This document shows, piece after piece, positions 50,523 through 58,075 of a stretch of DNA of 64,000 nucleotides. The stretch is from Oscillospiraceae bacterium (GTDB lineage: Bacteria > Bacillota > Clostridia > Oscillospirales > Oscillospiraceae): contig JAFTMI010000003.1 in assembly GCA_017452505.1 (NCBI GenBank), positions 62,001 through 126,000 on the forward strand, written 5' to 3'. A program made the translations under genes and the position numbers. Positions within the stretch are counted from its first letter, which is position 1; the number at the start of each line of letters is the position of its first letter. The notes below the pieces were generated by a model, which saw only the letters and a program-made list of their open reading frames with translations, made no database searches and was not told the DNA's origin.

Positions 50523-51707
50523 TAGACCGTTTTCAGAATTTAATTGCTCGTAAAATTTTTGCATCCGATTTGCGCTTTCCTGGCGCATCTTTTGGGTCAC
50601 GTGGCCGTACACATCCAGAGTGAATTGTGCGGTTGCGTGACCTAAATTTGCCTGCACGGTTTTGATGTCATCACCGGCATAGAGTGAGGAAACGGCGAAG
50701 CTGTGGCGTAGATCGTGGAAACGGGCATCATCGGAAATCCCGGCTCTTTGAGAAATCTTTTTGAAATGCTTGACCACCGTGCGGCGGACAAGATATTTCC
50801 CCAAAGCATCGGTGAACACCAGATTAAATTGGTTGTCCCACATCTTTCCTGCCTGCTCCTGTTCTTTCTGCTGTCGCTCTTGCTGTTTGCGAAGGGCATC
50901 CATAACGATGGGTGCAGGAAGGATCGTGCGGTTCTTACCGCTTTTGGGCGTTTCCAAAAAGTAGTCGCCGTCTTTGCACTGCAGCTGCTGCTTGACAGTG
51001 ATGATGCCGGATTGGAAATCCACACACTCCCAAGCCAGACCCAGCAACTCGCCTTGGCGCATACCGGTGAACATAGCAACGATGAACAGATTGCAGTAAT
51101 CGTCCTGTTCTGCTTCTTTCAGCAGACGGACGATCTCTACCGGCTCTAAGGGCTTGATCTCCGGTTTGGTGACCTTCGGCAGTTTGCAGGCATCTGCAGG
51201 GTTGCGAGAAAGGTAATCGCAGGCAATTGCTTGCTGCAGGGCGCAGTGCAAGATGCCGTGAAGGTTCTTGACTGTCTTGGGCGACAGTCCCGATGCGGAC
51301 AACGAATTGTAAAATCGCTGGATGGTGTGGGTGTCCAATGCATCCAATCTAACTGCACCCAGAGCAGGCTTGAAGTGCTTCTGCACCTGCTTGTTGTAGT
51401 TGTGCTTGGTCAGGGGCTTTACACTGTTCAAATACTCGGCAACCCAAATGTCCAGCCATTGGGCAACTGTCATCTTGCAGGGTGCTTTGTATGTGCCTGC
51501 GTCGAGAGCCGCCATAGCGGCTTTCAGCTTTTGCGCAACGACCTTCTTGGATTTATCTGAGATGCTACGTTGGATTTGCTTTCCGGTCCTAGGATCAAAG
51601 ACCTCGGTGTATCTGGCTTCGTAGTAGGTGTACTCCTTGCCTTTCACTACCTTGGTGACTTTACGGATGGATCCCATGCCGGAAGTGGTTCTTTTGCTTT
51701 GCGGCAT
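50520..51707 (-). CDS. int: Tyrosine recombinase/integrase (Tn916 Int-like)
   Basis: A 395-residue site-specific recombinase. The N-terminal arm-binding region (about residues 10-60) is followed by a core-binding SAM-like domain (80-165). The catalytic domain has Arg in FTGMRQGELLGLAW near 215, His-x-x-Arg in FHDLRHSFAVSS near 330, GHA in LGHATAQF and the nucleophile Tyr in LDVYGHVT near 367. It catalyses integration and excision of the element beside tRNA-Trp. The start has AAGGAG. It is preceded by its own promoter and by the excisionase gene. Confidence 0.96.
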   Translation of the reverse strand: MPQSKRTTSGMGSIRKVTKVVKGKEYTYYEARYTEVFDPRTGKQIQRSISDKSKKVVAQKLKAAMAALDAGTYKAPCKMTVAQWLDIWVAEYLNSVKPLTKHNYNKQVQKHFKPALGAVRLDALDTHTIQRFYNSLSASGLSPKTVKNLHGILHCALQQAIACDYLSRNPADACKLPKVTKPEIKPLEPVEIVRLLKEAEQDDYCNLFIVAMFTGMRQGELLGLAWECVDFQSGIITVKQQLQCKDGDYFLETPKSGKNRTILPAPIVMDALRKQQERQQKEQEQAGKMWDNQFNLVFTDALGKYLVRRTVVKHFKKISQRAGISDDARFHDLRHSFAVSSLYAGDDIKTVQANLGHATAQFTLDVYGHVTQKMRQESANRMQKFYEQLNSENGL

Positions 51708-51748
51708 AAATATTACTCCTTTCGTTGCCGCATAGCAGGTACACCTAT

Positions 51749-51777
51749 ATTATACCATACATGCGGTCTATCCGCAA
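51749..51777 (-). promoter_or_regulatory. Integrase promoter
   Basis: On the minus strand TTGCGG, a 17-bp spacer and a perfect TATAAT, squeezed between the excisionase stop and the integrase start. Confidence 0.8.
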
Positions 51778-51780
51778 CGA

Positions 51781-51969
51781 TCAGTGCTTACGAAGGTAGT
51801 CAATCACCGATTCCAAAGGGATTCGATAGTTGCGCCCCACACGGATACTATGAATGGCTCCGGACCGGACCAACTCATAGGCGGTGTTATGACTGACCAC
51901 CAATATTTCAGCCACCTGCCTCACACAGAGGACAGGTGGATATTTATTTTGCAGGTTAGATGATGTCAT
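51781..51969 (-). CDS. xis: Excisionase-like small HTH protein
   Basis: A 62-residue winged helix-turn-helix protein of the excisionase/HTH_17 type: LCVRQVAEILVVSHNTAYELVRSGAIHSIRVGRNYRI, residues about 14-50. It should direct the integrase toward excision. The ATG at 51969 has GGAGG nine bases upstream and lies five bases after the translocase stop, so the two are coupled. Confidence 0.88.
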   Translation of the reverse strand: MTSSNLQNKYPPVLCVRQVAEILVVSHNTAYELVRSGAIHSIRVGRNYRIPLESVIDYLRKH

Positions 51970-51973
51970 AGTA

Positions 51974-53275
51974 TCAACCTCCTCTGTCATCGAACCAATA
52001 GGCTTGGAAAAGGGTGCCGTCGTGGAGCAGGAAACGTCCTCGGGCATCTTTTGGGATTTGCTCTGCTGCAACCGTGCTGTCCAGGATAATTTGTGACAGG
52101 ATGGTGTCAGCACGGCCACAGATCCGGCAGTTCACGTTGTTCTTGATCTGACCGGAAAGAATGTTGGCATCCGGACGCTGTGTGGCAAGGATCAGGTGGA
52201 TACCAAAAGCACGGCCTTGTCTGGCAATCATAGAAAGCTTGCTTTCAATCTTGCCGACGATTTCTTTCTGTTCCTTTGTCAGACCGGTCTTATCCAACAC
52301 CTCCGCAATCTCATCACAAGCGAAGATATACCGTGGCAGGTCTTCTCCTGTGGTCTCGTTATAACGGTCGATGTTGGGCTGCCCGGAGGCTGCAAGCAAG
52401 GCTTTGCGCCGTTGCAGTTCGTCTACAAGCTCTGTGAGTAGGGCAAGCGTGGATTCCTCTTCAATGCACATACGACATTGCTTGTGCCAAATAGGCGGGA
52501 AATCCACACCGCCTTTGAAATCCGCGATAGAGACTACTGCACCTTTCTTTAATGCCTGCATGAGAAGTAGCTTCAGCAGAACGCTTTTACCGCTGCCGGT
52601 AGAACCGCCAAGCAAAATGTGGGGCACTTTTACAAGATCCACAGTGACCGGTCCTGTAAAGCTTTCCCCCAAAGCCAGTATGAAGGGTTTCTGGGAAAGG
52701 TACTTATCGTTCCAGTCTATCACTTCCGGCAGATCGGTTCTGGCAGGTACGGTGTAGAGCAGAATACGGCTTTTCCCAGACCCATATTTCATTTTGACAA
52801 TGGTGATGTCCAGGATGGTCTCGATGGCTGCTTGCTTGTCCTCCCAGGTCTTCAGAGGAATGCCTTGACTGCTAAACTCCCAGACTGAAATGCGGGGGTT
52901 CTGTTTATCCTTATACTTCCGTTTCAGAGCAGGCACCATATCGGTATGGTTCACAAGGCCAATGCTTCGCAGCTGATCCTGTGCAGCCTTCTTGCCAAGT
53001 GGAAACAGAATGAGTATGGTGAGGAATACTCCAGCGACCAGCAGGTATACCGCAAAAATATGCTGCATAACAAAGCTGGCTATAGGCGAAAGCAGCGCAG
53101 TGGTCTCAGTGGTCAAAGCAATCTCGTCTTGCTTACTCCATACCAGGATTGCTCCTAATACATAAAGCAAAACGAAAATCAGTTTCACCGGCGCGTCGGA
53201 GGTAGAGCTTGGCCTGGGAAGATACTCCCGGAGACTGGAACGGCTTTGCAGCCGTTCCTTTTCAAACCGTCTCAT
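51974..53275 (-). CDS. FtsK/SpoIIIE-type DNA translocase (TcpA-like)
   Basis: A 433-residue membrane-anchored DNA pump. Two membrane helices lie near residues 30-50 and 65-95. The motor domain has Walker A LLGGSTGSGKSVLLK near 218-232, Walker B RYIFACDEIAEV near 309 and LATQRPDANILSGQIKNN near 365. It resembles the TcpA/Orf21 coupling proteins of Tn916-like elements and TraB-like pumps. No gamma (KOPS-reading) domain is present. The start at 53275 has GGGAGG and overlaps the Rep 3' end by 14 bp. With no secretion genes nearby, it may move the element's DNA alone or feed another element's pore. Confidence 0.92.
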   Translation of the reverse strand: MRRFEKERLQSRSSLREYLPRPSSTSDAPVKLIFVLLYVLGAILVWSKQDEIALTTETTALLSPIASFVMQHIFAVYLLVAGVFLTILILFPLGKKAAQDQLRSIGLVNHTDMVPALKRKYKDKQNPRISVWEFSSQGIPLKTWEDKQAAIETILDITIVKMKYGSGKSRILLYTVPARTDLPEVIDWNDKYLSQKPFILALGESFTGPVTVDLVKVPHILLGGSTGSGKSVLLKLLLMQALKKGAVVSIADFKGGVDFPPIWHKQCRMCIEEESTLALLTELVDELQRRKALLAASGQPNIDRYNETTGEDLPRYIFACDEIAEVLDKTGLTKEQKEIVGKIESKLSMIARQGRAFGIHLILATQRPDANILSGQIKNNVNCRICGRADTILSQIILDSTVAAEQIPKDARGRFLLHDGTLFQAYWFDDRGG

Positions 53276-54212
53276 GGGGAACCTCCCGGATGGTACCATC
53301 CTTTCGGAATTCCGTCACCGAATGGATACGCCGCAGAAATGCATTCCAGGTTTCCAACTTATCTCTCTGGATTTTGGGGTATTGCTGATCCAAGGGAATG
53401 TTGGAGGTGATGTAAACGGTAAGGTAACAGGCAATCCGGTCGTGATACCGGGCGGGCAACATCAGGGGATAGATATCCAGATAATTCAGCATTGCTGAGA
53501 TAGGTATCTCAGAATGGAACTCCTCGAACACAAGCACCGACTGTCCCTTGTAGGCATCAAACTGGACATTGCCGTTAGCGGGATAATTGGTGATGCGGCA
53601 GATCTCCTCCGGAGGGTGATTTTCATAGATGCTCCGCGTCTTGCCAGTGCCACTGTCGCCGTAGAGATAGTGGGCCTTGATAAACCGGTTTTCAGTTAAA
53701 TACTTTTCAAACCGGATATCCTGACGGAGCTTGTCAATGTGCTCCAGGTGGAAAGCAAAACTGGGATCTATAGCAAGGATCTCCTGGTTGGTCATGCCAT
53801 CCTTAACACACTGCAGAAGCTTCGCGTATTTGGGACTTTTCTCAGAGGCCTCGTCAGGCAATTCGCCGAACTCCTTGAAAGTACCTTCCACACTGGTTTC
53901 GGATTTGCGGGTTTCTGCCCACTTGCCTTCCTTTCGGATATAGGCCCGATTATTCTCGGCTGTTCCGTTAGCCTTGTCAATATGGGCGGTAGGAAACCGT
54001 TTCTTAACAGTGCCGAACCGCATAGGCGAGGATGAGTAGAGGAAAACGTGCGTGTGATACGTCCCGGATTCGCCGATCTCGTCAGCCATGCAGAAGTAGT
54101 CGGGGTTAAACTTCTGTGCGCGGTCGATGATCTCATCGTGGGTCATACCATGGTCTTGGGGATTATTGATGGTCAACAGCCACTTGCGTGACTGGATTTG
54201 GTTTTCGTGCAT
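53262..54212 (-). CDS. rep: CRESS-DNA-type replication initiator (HUH endonuclease + SF3 helicase)
   Basis: A 316-residue Rep with all hallmarks of eukaryotic circular ssDNA virus initiators. The endonuclease domain has motif I WLLTINNP (11-18), motif II YHTHVFLY (52-59, His53 and His55 for metal), a geminivirus-GRS-like RFGTVKKRFPTAHID (65-79), and motif III YIRK (91-94, nucleophile Tyr91). The helicase domain has Walker A GDSGTGKT (185-192), Walker B VLVFEEF (226-232) and motif C VYITSN (266-271). It should nick the origin and unwind for rolling-circle replication. The ATG at 54212 has GGAGG eight bases upstream. Such Reps are known in some bacterial plasmids; here it sits in a chromosomal element. 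Confidence 0.93.
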   Translation of the reverse strand: MHENQIQSRKWLLTINNPQDHGMTHDEIIDRAQKFNPDYFCMADEIGESGTYHTHVFLYSSSPMRFGTVKKRFPTAHIDKANGTAENNRAYIRKEGKWAETRKSETSVEGTFKEFGELPDEASEKSPKYAKLLQCVKDGMTNQEILAIDPSFAFHLEHIDKLRQDIRFEKYLTENRFIKAHYLYGDSGTGKTRSIYENHPPEEICRITNYPANGNVQFDAYKGQSVLVFEEFHSEIPISAMLNYLDIYPLMLPARYHDRIACYLTVYITSNIPLDQQYPKIQRDKLETWNAFLRRIHSVTEFRKDGTIREVPHETV

Positions 54213-54230
54213 AGGCAAATCCTCCTTTGT

Positions 54231-54276
54231 GCTACTGCTACTTCGCTCGCATAGGTAATACTAACCTATGCGAGCG
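54231..54276 (-). other. Circovirus-like replication origin (stem-loop with TAGTATTAC plus tandem hexamer)
   Basis: A perfect 13-bp inverted repeat, CGCTCGCATAGGT (54244-54256) and its complement (54264-54276), encloses a seven-base loop. On the minus strand, the rep strand, the nonanucleotide TAGTATTAC covers 54263-54255: the seven loop bases plus the first two stem bases. This nonamer is identical to that of porcine circovirus 1, whose Rep nicks between bases 7 and 8, exactly at this loop-stem junction. One base further toward rep lie two head-to-tail AGTAGC hexamers (54242-54231), as the Rep-binding iterons lie in circoviruses. It ends 18 bases before the rep start codon. Confidence 0.88.
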
Positions 54277-54294
54277 GGGACACTCCCGCGTTAC

Positions 54295-54341
54295 GGCGGG
54301 GGATATTTTTCTTTAGGGAAAAATATTAACCCCCAGCCGCC
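54295..54341. repeat. Large imperfect hairpin beside the origin
   Basis: GGCGGGGGATATTTTTC pairs, with small bulges, with the stretch ending AACCCCCAGCCGCC. It is flanked by CCCGCG and CGCGGG blocks at 54284-54347. It lies between the origin stem-loop and the 103-residue gene. It could be a lagging-strand (single-strand) origin, a Rep accessory site or an mRNA structure; it lacks a T tract for a minus-strand terminator. Confidence 0.5.
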
Positions 54342-54372
54342 CCGCGGGAACGTCCTCAGACGAACAGGTGGA

Positions 54373-54684
54373 TTACTCCACGGGGGAAATGCCGCTGGCT
54401 TTAGCGGAGAACTGAAGCTTGCCCTGAGACTCATAGCCGGTGACGACCAGGTCGGTAAACTCCACATCCACAAAGCCTTCCGGCTGTTCCATCTGCTGAG
54501 GTCCGTCAATGCGCACACTCAGCTTCTCCAGGCGATGTTCTGCCAGGCACACCACATAGCGGTAGCCGGTAACGGTCTCAGTCCGTTTGCCGTCCTTATA
54601 CTCGTAGGCGGGCATCACGTCAACCAGCAGCATTTTACGACCCAAGCTGGCAGGGTCGATCCGAAGATCACGAAGGTTAAGCAT
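54373..54684 (-). CDS. Conserved-looking small protein upstream of rep (possible ssDNA-binding)
   Basis: A 103-residue protein with a good AAGGAG site, no membrane segment and a mostly beta-strand pattern (MLLVDVMPAYEY, YRYVVCLAEHRLEKLSVRI, VDVEFTDLVVTGYES). I do not recognise a family with confidence. Its place ahead of rep and translocase matches that of DUF961-like or ssDNA-binding proteins in Tn916-type and rolling-circle elements, so an OB-like ssDNA-binding role is a reasonable guess only. Confidence 0.7.
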   Translation of the reverse strand: MLNLRDLRIDPASLGRKMLLVDVMPAYEYKDGKRTETVTGYRYVVCLAEHRLEKLSVRIDGPQQMEQPEGFVDVEFTDLVVTGYESQGKLQFSAKASGISPVE

Positions 54685-54786
54685 ATAACCAACTCCTTAA
54701 ATAGAAGTACTGCCACTGGCCGGTAGCAGCCTTAGTTGTCATGAGCTCCTTGACTGAGTCTATGGTAACATGCCTTTTGACCTCCG

Positions 54787-54806
54787 ATGCTTCACATGTG
54801 AAGCAT
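54787..54806. promoter_or_regulatory. 20-bp perfect palindrome, probable operator
   Basis: ATGCTTCACATGTGAAGCAT is a perfect palindrome. It lies 39 bases beyond the HTH gene stop and about 100 bases upstream of the first gene of the rep-ftsK-xis group. An extended -10-like TGTTACCAT follows on the minus strand (about 54765-54773). It is a likely binding site for the HTH regulator controlling the replication and transfer genes. Confidence 0.6.
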
Positions 54807-54844
54807 TTGAAAAATATTTTTTGAGGCCCATAAGTTAGAAGATT

Positions 54845-55234
54845 TCAGCGGTGTTTTTCCTCTCTAGCAGCATTAAAGAGCTGTGGTAGACCAGCATCTT
54901 TCAGCTTGGTATCTGTTTCTTCAATGGAATCTCTGTTGGCAATACATTCCCACCAGATTCTTCGTTCCGGAAAAGCTGCATCGTATAATTCCTTGGATTC
55001 CTTTTCTCCAAGTTCTAAGGCAAAGCAAATCTTGATGACCGCCTCTTCAGTTGTGCGGTAATTTCCGCCACGGTGGTCCTTGTTGACGATCATGCGACCA
55101 ATAGTAGATCTGGATAACCCAGTTTCATCGGCGAGCATTTCTTGCGTCTTTCTTCTTTTCTCTAAATAAGAACTAAGTAGACGTCCAAAAGTATTATTCG
55201 TGTTGGGGCTTTGCTTTGGTGTCTTAGCACTCAA
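54845..55234 (-). CDS. Helix-turn-helix regulator of the element
   Basis: A 129-residue Xre-like DNA-binding protein. The HTH is RKTQEMLADETGLSRSTIGRMIVN near residues 28-51. The C-terminal half (ERRIWWECIANRDSIEETDTKL) may mediate dimerisation or sensing. The start is TTG at 55234 behind GAGGGA; no in-frame ATG precedes the HTH. It probably represses the rep operon through the nearby palindrome, by analogy with other integrative elements. Confidence 0.8.
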   Translation of the reverse strand: MSAKTPKQSPNTNNTFGRLLSSYLEKRRKTQEMLADETGLSRSTIGRMIVNKDHRGGNYRTTEEAVIKICFALELGEKESKELYDAAFPERRIWWECIANRDSIEETDTKLKDAGLPQLFNAAREEKHR

Positions 55235-55252
55235 AGCGATTCCCTCAGAATA

Positions 55253-55345
55253 TTATTTCGTGATAGAACCCTGCGGGCCGGAGGTGGTCCGTGCGGTTTG
55301 TATACGGACTGCTTGGTGGATATTTGAATTCAGGTCAAATACCAT
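55253..55345 (-). CDS. Possible 30-residue leader peptide
   Basis: A 30-codon frame starting MVFDLNSNIHQAV with a very strong AAGGAGGTGG site six bases before ATG. It ends 18 bases before the HTH regulator start. The good ribosome site argues for translation. No homologue is recognised; it could couple translation to the regulator gene or be a leader. Confidence 0.45.
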   Translation of the reverse strand: MVFDLNSNIHQAVRIQTARTTSGPQGSITK

Positions 55346-55440
55346 AAGCAACCACCTCCTTTCGTGAAATACGCCTAGGTGAATAGTTTTTCTATCCACC
55401 TCCGACGCGCAAAGCCCTTCACTCTAGCTGTCATATAGAT

Positions 55441-55475
55441 ACAAAAAGAGTACAGTCAAAAATGGCTGTACTCTT
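55441..55475 (-). terminator. Terminator on the minus strand
   Basis: AAGAGTACAG/CTGTACTCTT stem with a 10-base loop, followed on the minus strand by TTTTTGT. It would stop transcripts coming from the 56-60 kb genes before the element's regulator. Confidence 0.75.
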
Positions 55476-55791
55476 ACTGTATGATGCTTGCGCATCTCAA
55501 GTATGGAATTATTACAGTCTCTCCAATGTCATTTAGGCATAGCAATACCGTAGTGAAACTTGGAGACTGTGTTTTGCCAACGCAAAACTAAGATACTGTA
55601 GTAGTCATTGTGGTTTGGCGCAGGCTTTCTCGGCGGTCAATAAATTCTACTAAAATAGGCATAGTTATCCCATAGTGGGTAGAAGGCATAGAAATGCTCA
55701 AAAATACTAGGACACTTTTGATTGCTCGCGCAAAACATAGGAAACTTTAATAACCATCCTAAAGGGCATAGTACCCCTAGGAGGACTCGGC

Positions 55792-55984
55792 GAAGTTAAC
55801 GATCATCTCGACCGGGTAGACTGGGCTTTCTCCCGCAAATAGTGCAGAAGGGGTTACCGTCATCCACCAGCTCGGCAACCATAAGCAATGAAGTTAACGA
55901 TCATTTCGACCGAGTAGATTTGCTTTCTCCTGTGGGTAGTACAGAAGGCGGTTGCAGCCATCCACCAACTCAGCAACCATAAGC
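55792..55984. repeat. Imperfect tandem duplication, about 95 bp per unit
   Basis: Units 55792-55886 and 55890-55984 share GAAGTTAACGATCAT, TCGACCG.GTAGA, CTTTCTCC, AG.ACAGAAGG-type and CATCCACCA blocks and end CAACCATAAGC. On the minus strand each unit contains a 28-codon frame (55882-55796 and 55980-55894) that starts MVAELVD and ends GR.DR, but the middles differ and no ribosome site precedes them. A structured RNA or protein-binding array is therefore likelier than coding. Confidence 0.6.
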
Positions 55985-56277
55985 TAGGACTATGGCGGTC
56001 TTCACAAAAAACACACTACTGATTTGACTAAGCAAATCCAGAAACGCATCAAACCCATATGCCTGTGACTCCAGATCACGCACCGGCCGCTTAAATGGTG
56101 CTGGCAGACATAAGCGCGAACAAAGAGAATTCCTCACAGTGCCTTGACCCCCCGCAATACCCGCAACAGATCCAAGACCTATGTAATCCTTGTTAAATAT
56201 AACATATCATCATTTACAGACATTTAAGTTAACAAAGTGTAAATTCCCTGCATATAGAAAGTAGGTAAGCAATACGA

Positions 56278-58020
56278 TTATTCTTCATTACTTTCTGCAG
56301 GAACTGGAATAACCATATTTTCTATAGCATTTCGCAATTGCGGATTGTGAATGACAAAATGGATTGCCGGGGCTTTGTTCTTGGATATGACCACCCATTT
56401 TCCTTCAAGAATACGAATTTGTATATTTCTAAACGGATAGTTGCTGTTTTGCTTGATAATATAGTTTTCTTGTTTCTGACTGTAGCGAAGGGTTTGATCC
56501 ATATGCAGTAAATACTCTTCGTAGGTATACGCAATATCCTTTTCGTAGAAAATCTCCGAAAGAGGCAGCAACATAGGATGCTCTTTAAATTCCTTTTCGC
56601 TGATGACCGGAATCTCATCGGTTATACTGTCTTTTTCCAAAACGGTTTTGTACAGCTGCCGTTGTTCTGCCGCATAAGTAAGAATACGATTCTTGTCTGC
56701 CTCATCAACAGAATTATGTTCCAGAATCTGCGAAAGCAATTCTTCGGAAAGCGTGTGGATGGGCAATGCAGAAAGAATGGATCTTCTTTTGCCGAAAGTC
56801 ATGCAGTCTTTTTTTACAAATGCGCTGAAAGCACTCTCAGATTCAACCCGGTAAATATCCATAAGAGGAGATGCATTTGACAGGAGATCGAGTGCTCTTT
56901 GTCTGTAATAGGCAAGCTCGGTCTTGTTGTTTGTGAGATACATCTTGCCGTTTTGGTGATGATCCATGATGCACTCACCGGATAATGCTGCCGCTCCGCT
57001 TGAATAAAGAAAATGCCCGAAAAGCTTGTTGTGAACACCTTTTAGATAATACGGAGAAATCTGTCCTGTCATATACATGGGGATCCAGCCCTCAAGACCC
57101 ATCATCATTTCTTCAAATGGACGATTGATATTATGGATGAAATGGATATGCAAACCTTTTTTCAGCGTCATAGCAACGGCGAATATGAATTTTTTCTTAA
57201 AATCAGTGCCGTTTGCCTTGTCAGCCATTGGCGTGTCGTCATTGGCGATCAAATCTTCTTTCGACTTGGATAAAACCGTTGCTTTGAAAAAGTCCAATGT
57301 TCCTTTACACATTTCCTCAATGCCGTAATAATTCTTTGATGCAGGCAATTGAAACGGCACGGAAGGTACCTTCAATTCATCGAAATGGATGCTGCGGATA
57401 AATTCGTTAAGATCAAATTCATCCAGCTTTGTTAAAAACGGCAAAACCACTTCTTTTTGGACCACCTGTCCATTGGTGAGCCAGCAAACAATTTTATCCA
57501 TACAAACAGAATCATCACTGATTTCTGTTATATCGCAGCCAATCAATCCAGCGATCAGTTCTTTGTCGGCTGCAGAACAATGACTGACAACAAATTTTGA
57601 AACACCAAGCGAAAATGATTGCGGGTCGGCCGGCCTTCTTTGCCCGTTGCGAATGCGGGAAATATATGAGCTATCAAATTTCAAAAAACTTGAGAGATCA
57701 GATACATTGACTGAAAGTGTTGTCAGCAATGCATCAAAATTTTGTTGAAAAGTGTCGTAAGGGAAGGTTTGATCCGCAAGACATTGCACAAATGTTTTTG
57801 AGACGGTTTCTTCCGTTAGGCTCGGATATCCTTTCTGGACTGCGATGGATACGATCCCCCGAACAAGCTGCAAAAATTGCTCTGAATTGATTTCAGGAAC
57901 ACGGCTTCCTGCGCGATATCTGCTCAAAACAGAAGCAGATAAACCGGATGCATCCATCAGATCTTTTGCCGTGCATCCCAATTTAGATATATATTCATTT
58001 AACTGTTCGCTAAAAGTCAC
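56278..58020 (-). CDS. Large XRE-type regulator with long C-terminal domain
   Basis: A 580-residue protein. The N-terminus has an HTH, TAKDLMDASGLSASVLSRYRAG near residues 16-37. A second HTH-like segment, SVNVSDLSSFLKFDSSYISRIRNGQRRP, lies near 102-129, so two DNA-binding units are present. The remaining 400 residues have no family I recognise; there is no signal peptide or membrane segment. The start is GTG at 58020, eight bases after GGAGG. It is downstream of, and co-directional with, the exported cysteine-cluster protein (55-bp gap), so it probably controls that operon and perhaps the divergent surface-protein gene. Confidence 0.75.
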   Translation of the reverse strand: MTFSEQLNEYISKLGCTAKDLMDASGLSASVLSRYRAGSRVPEINSEQFLQLVRGIVSIAVQKGYPSLTEETVSKTFVQCLADQTFPYDTFQQNFDALLTTLSVNVSDLSSFLKFDSSYISRIRNGQRRPADPQSFSLGVSKFVVSHCSAADKELIAGLIGCDITEISDDSVCMDKIVCWLTNGQVVQKEVVLPFLTKLDEFDLNEFIRSIHFDELKVPSVPFQLPASKNYYGIEEMCKGTLDFFKATVLSKSKEDLIANDDTPMADKANGTDFKKKFIFAVAMTLKKGLHIHFIHNINRPFEEMMMGLEGWIPMYMTGQISPYYLKGVHNKLFGHFLYSSGAAALSGECIMDHHQNGKMYLTNNKTELAYYRQRALDLLSNASPLMDIYRVESESAFSAFVKKDCMTFGKRRSILSALPIHTLSEELLSQILEHNSVDEADKNRILTYAAEQRQLYKTVLEKDSITDEIPVISEKEFKEHPMLLPLSEIFYEKDIAYTYEEYLLHMDQTLRYSQKQENYIIKQNSNYPFRNIQIRILEGKWVVISKNKAPAIHFVIHNPQLRNAIENMVIPVPAESNEE

Positions 58021-58075
58021 GATTTGTACCTCCTTGGGGTTATTTAAAATCACCCAAATTCTTTCAAAATCAAAA

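Larger units (their letters stand above)
55346..56277. other. Gene-poor 0.93-kb region with repeats
   Basis: No convincing long gene on either strand. It holds a minus-strand terminator (55441-55475), four copies of GGCATAG (55536, 55658, 55685, 55765; the second and third only 20 bases apart), a duplicated unit of about 95 bp (55792-55984), and several very short minus-strand frames beginning with ATG in CTATGCC or GCTTATGG, without good ribosome sites. Such regions in mobile elements often contain transfer origins or regulatory RNAs. Confidence 0.6.

Noticed and set aside
55660..55800. Short minus-strand frames beginning MPILVEFIDRRES or MPFRMV
   Set aside because: They have no ribosome site and no recognised family; the shared ATG comes from the GGCATAG repeats.
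55792..55984. Two tandem 28-residue peptide genes starting MVAELVD
   Set aside because: No ribosome sites precede them and the middle residues diverge without a conservative pattern; treated as a DNA or RNA repeat.
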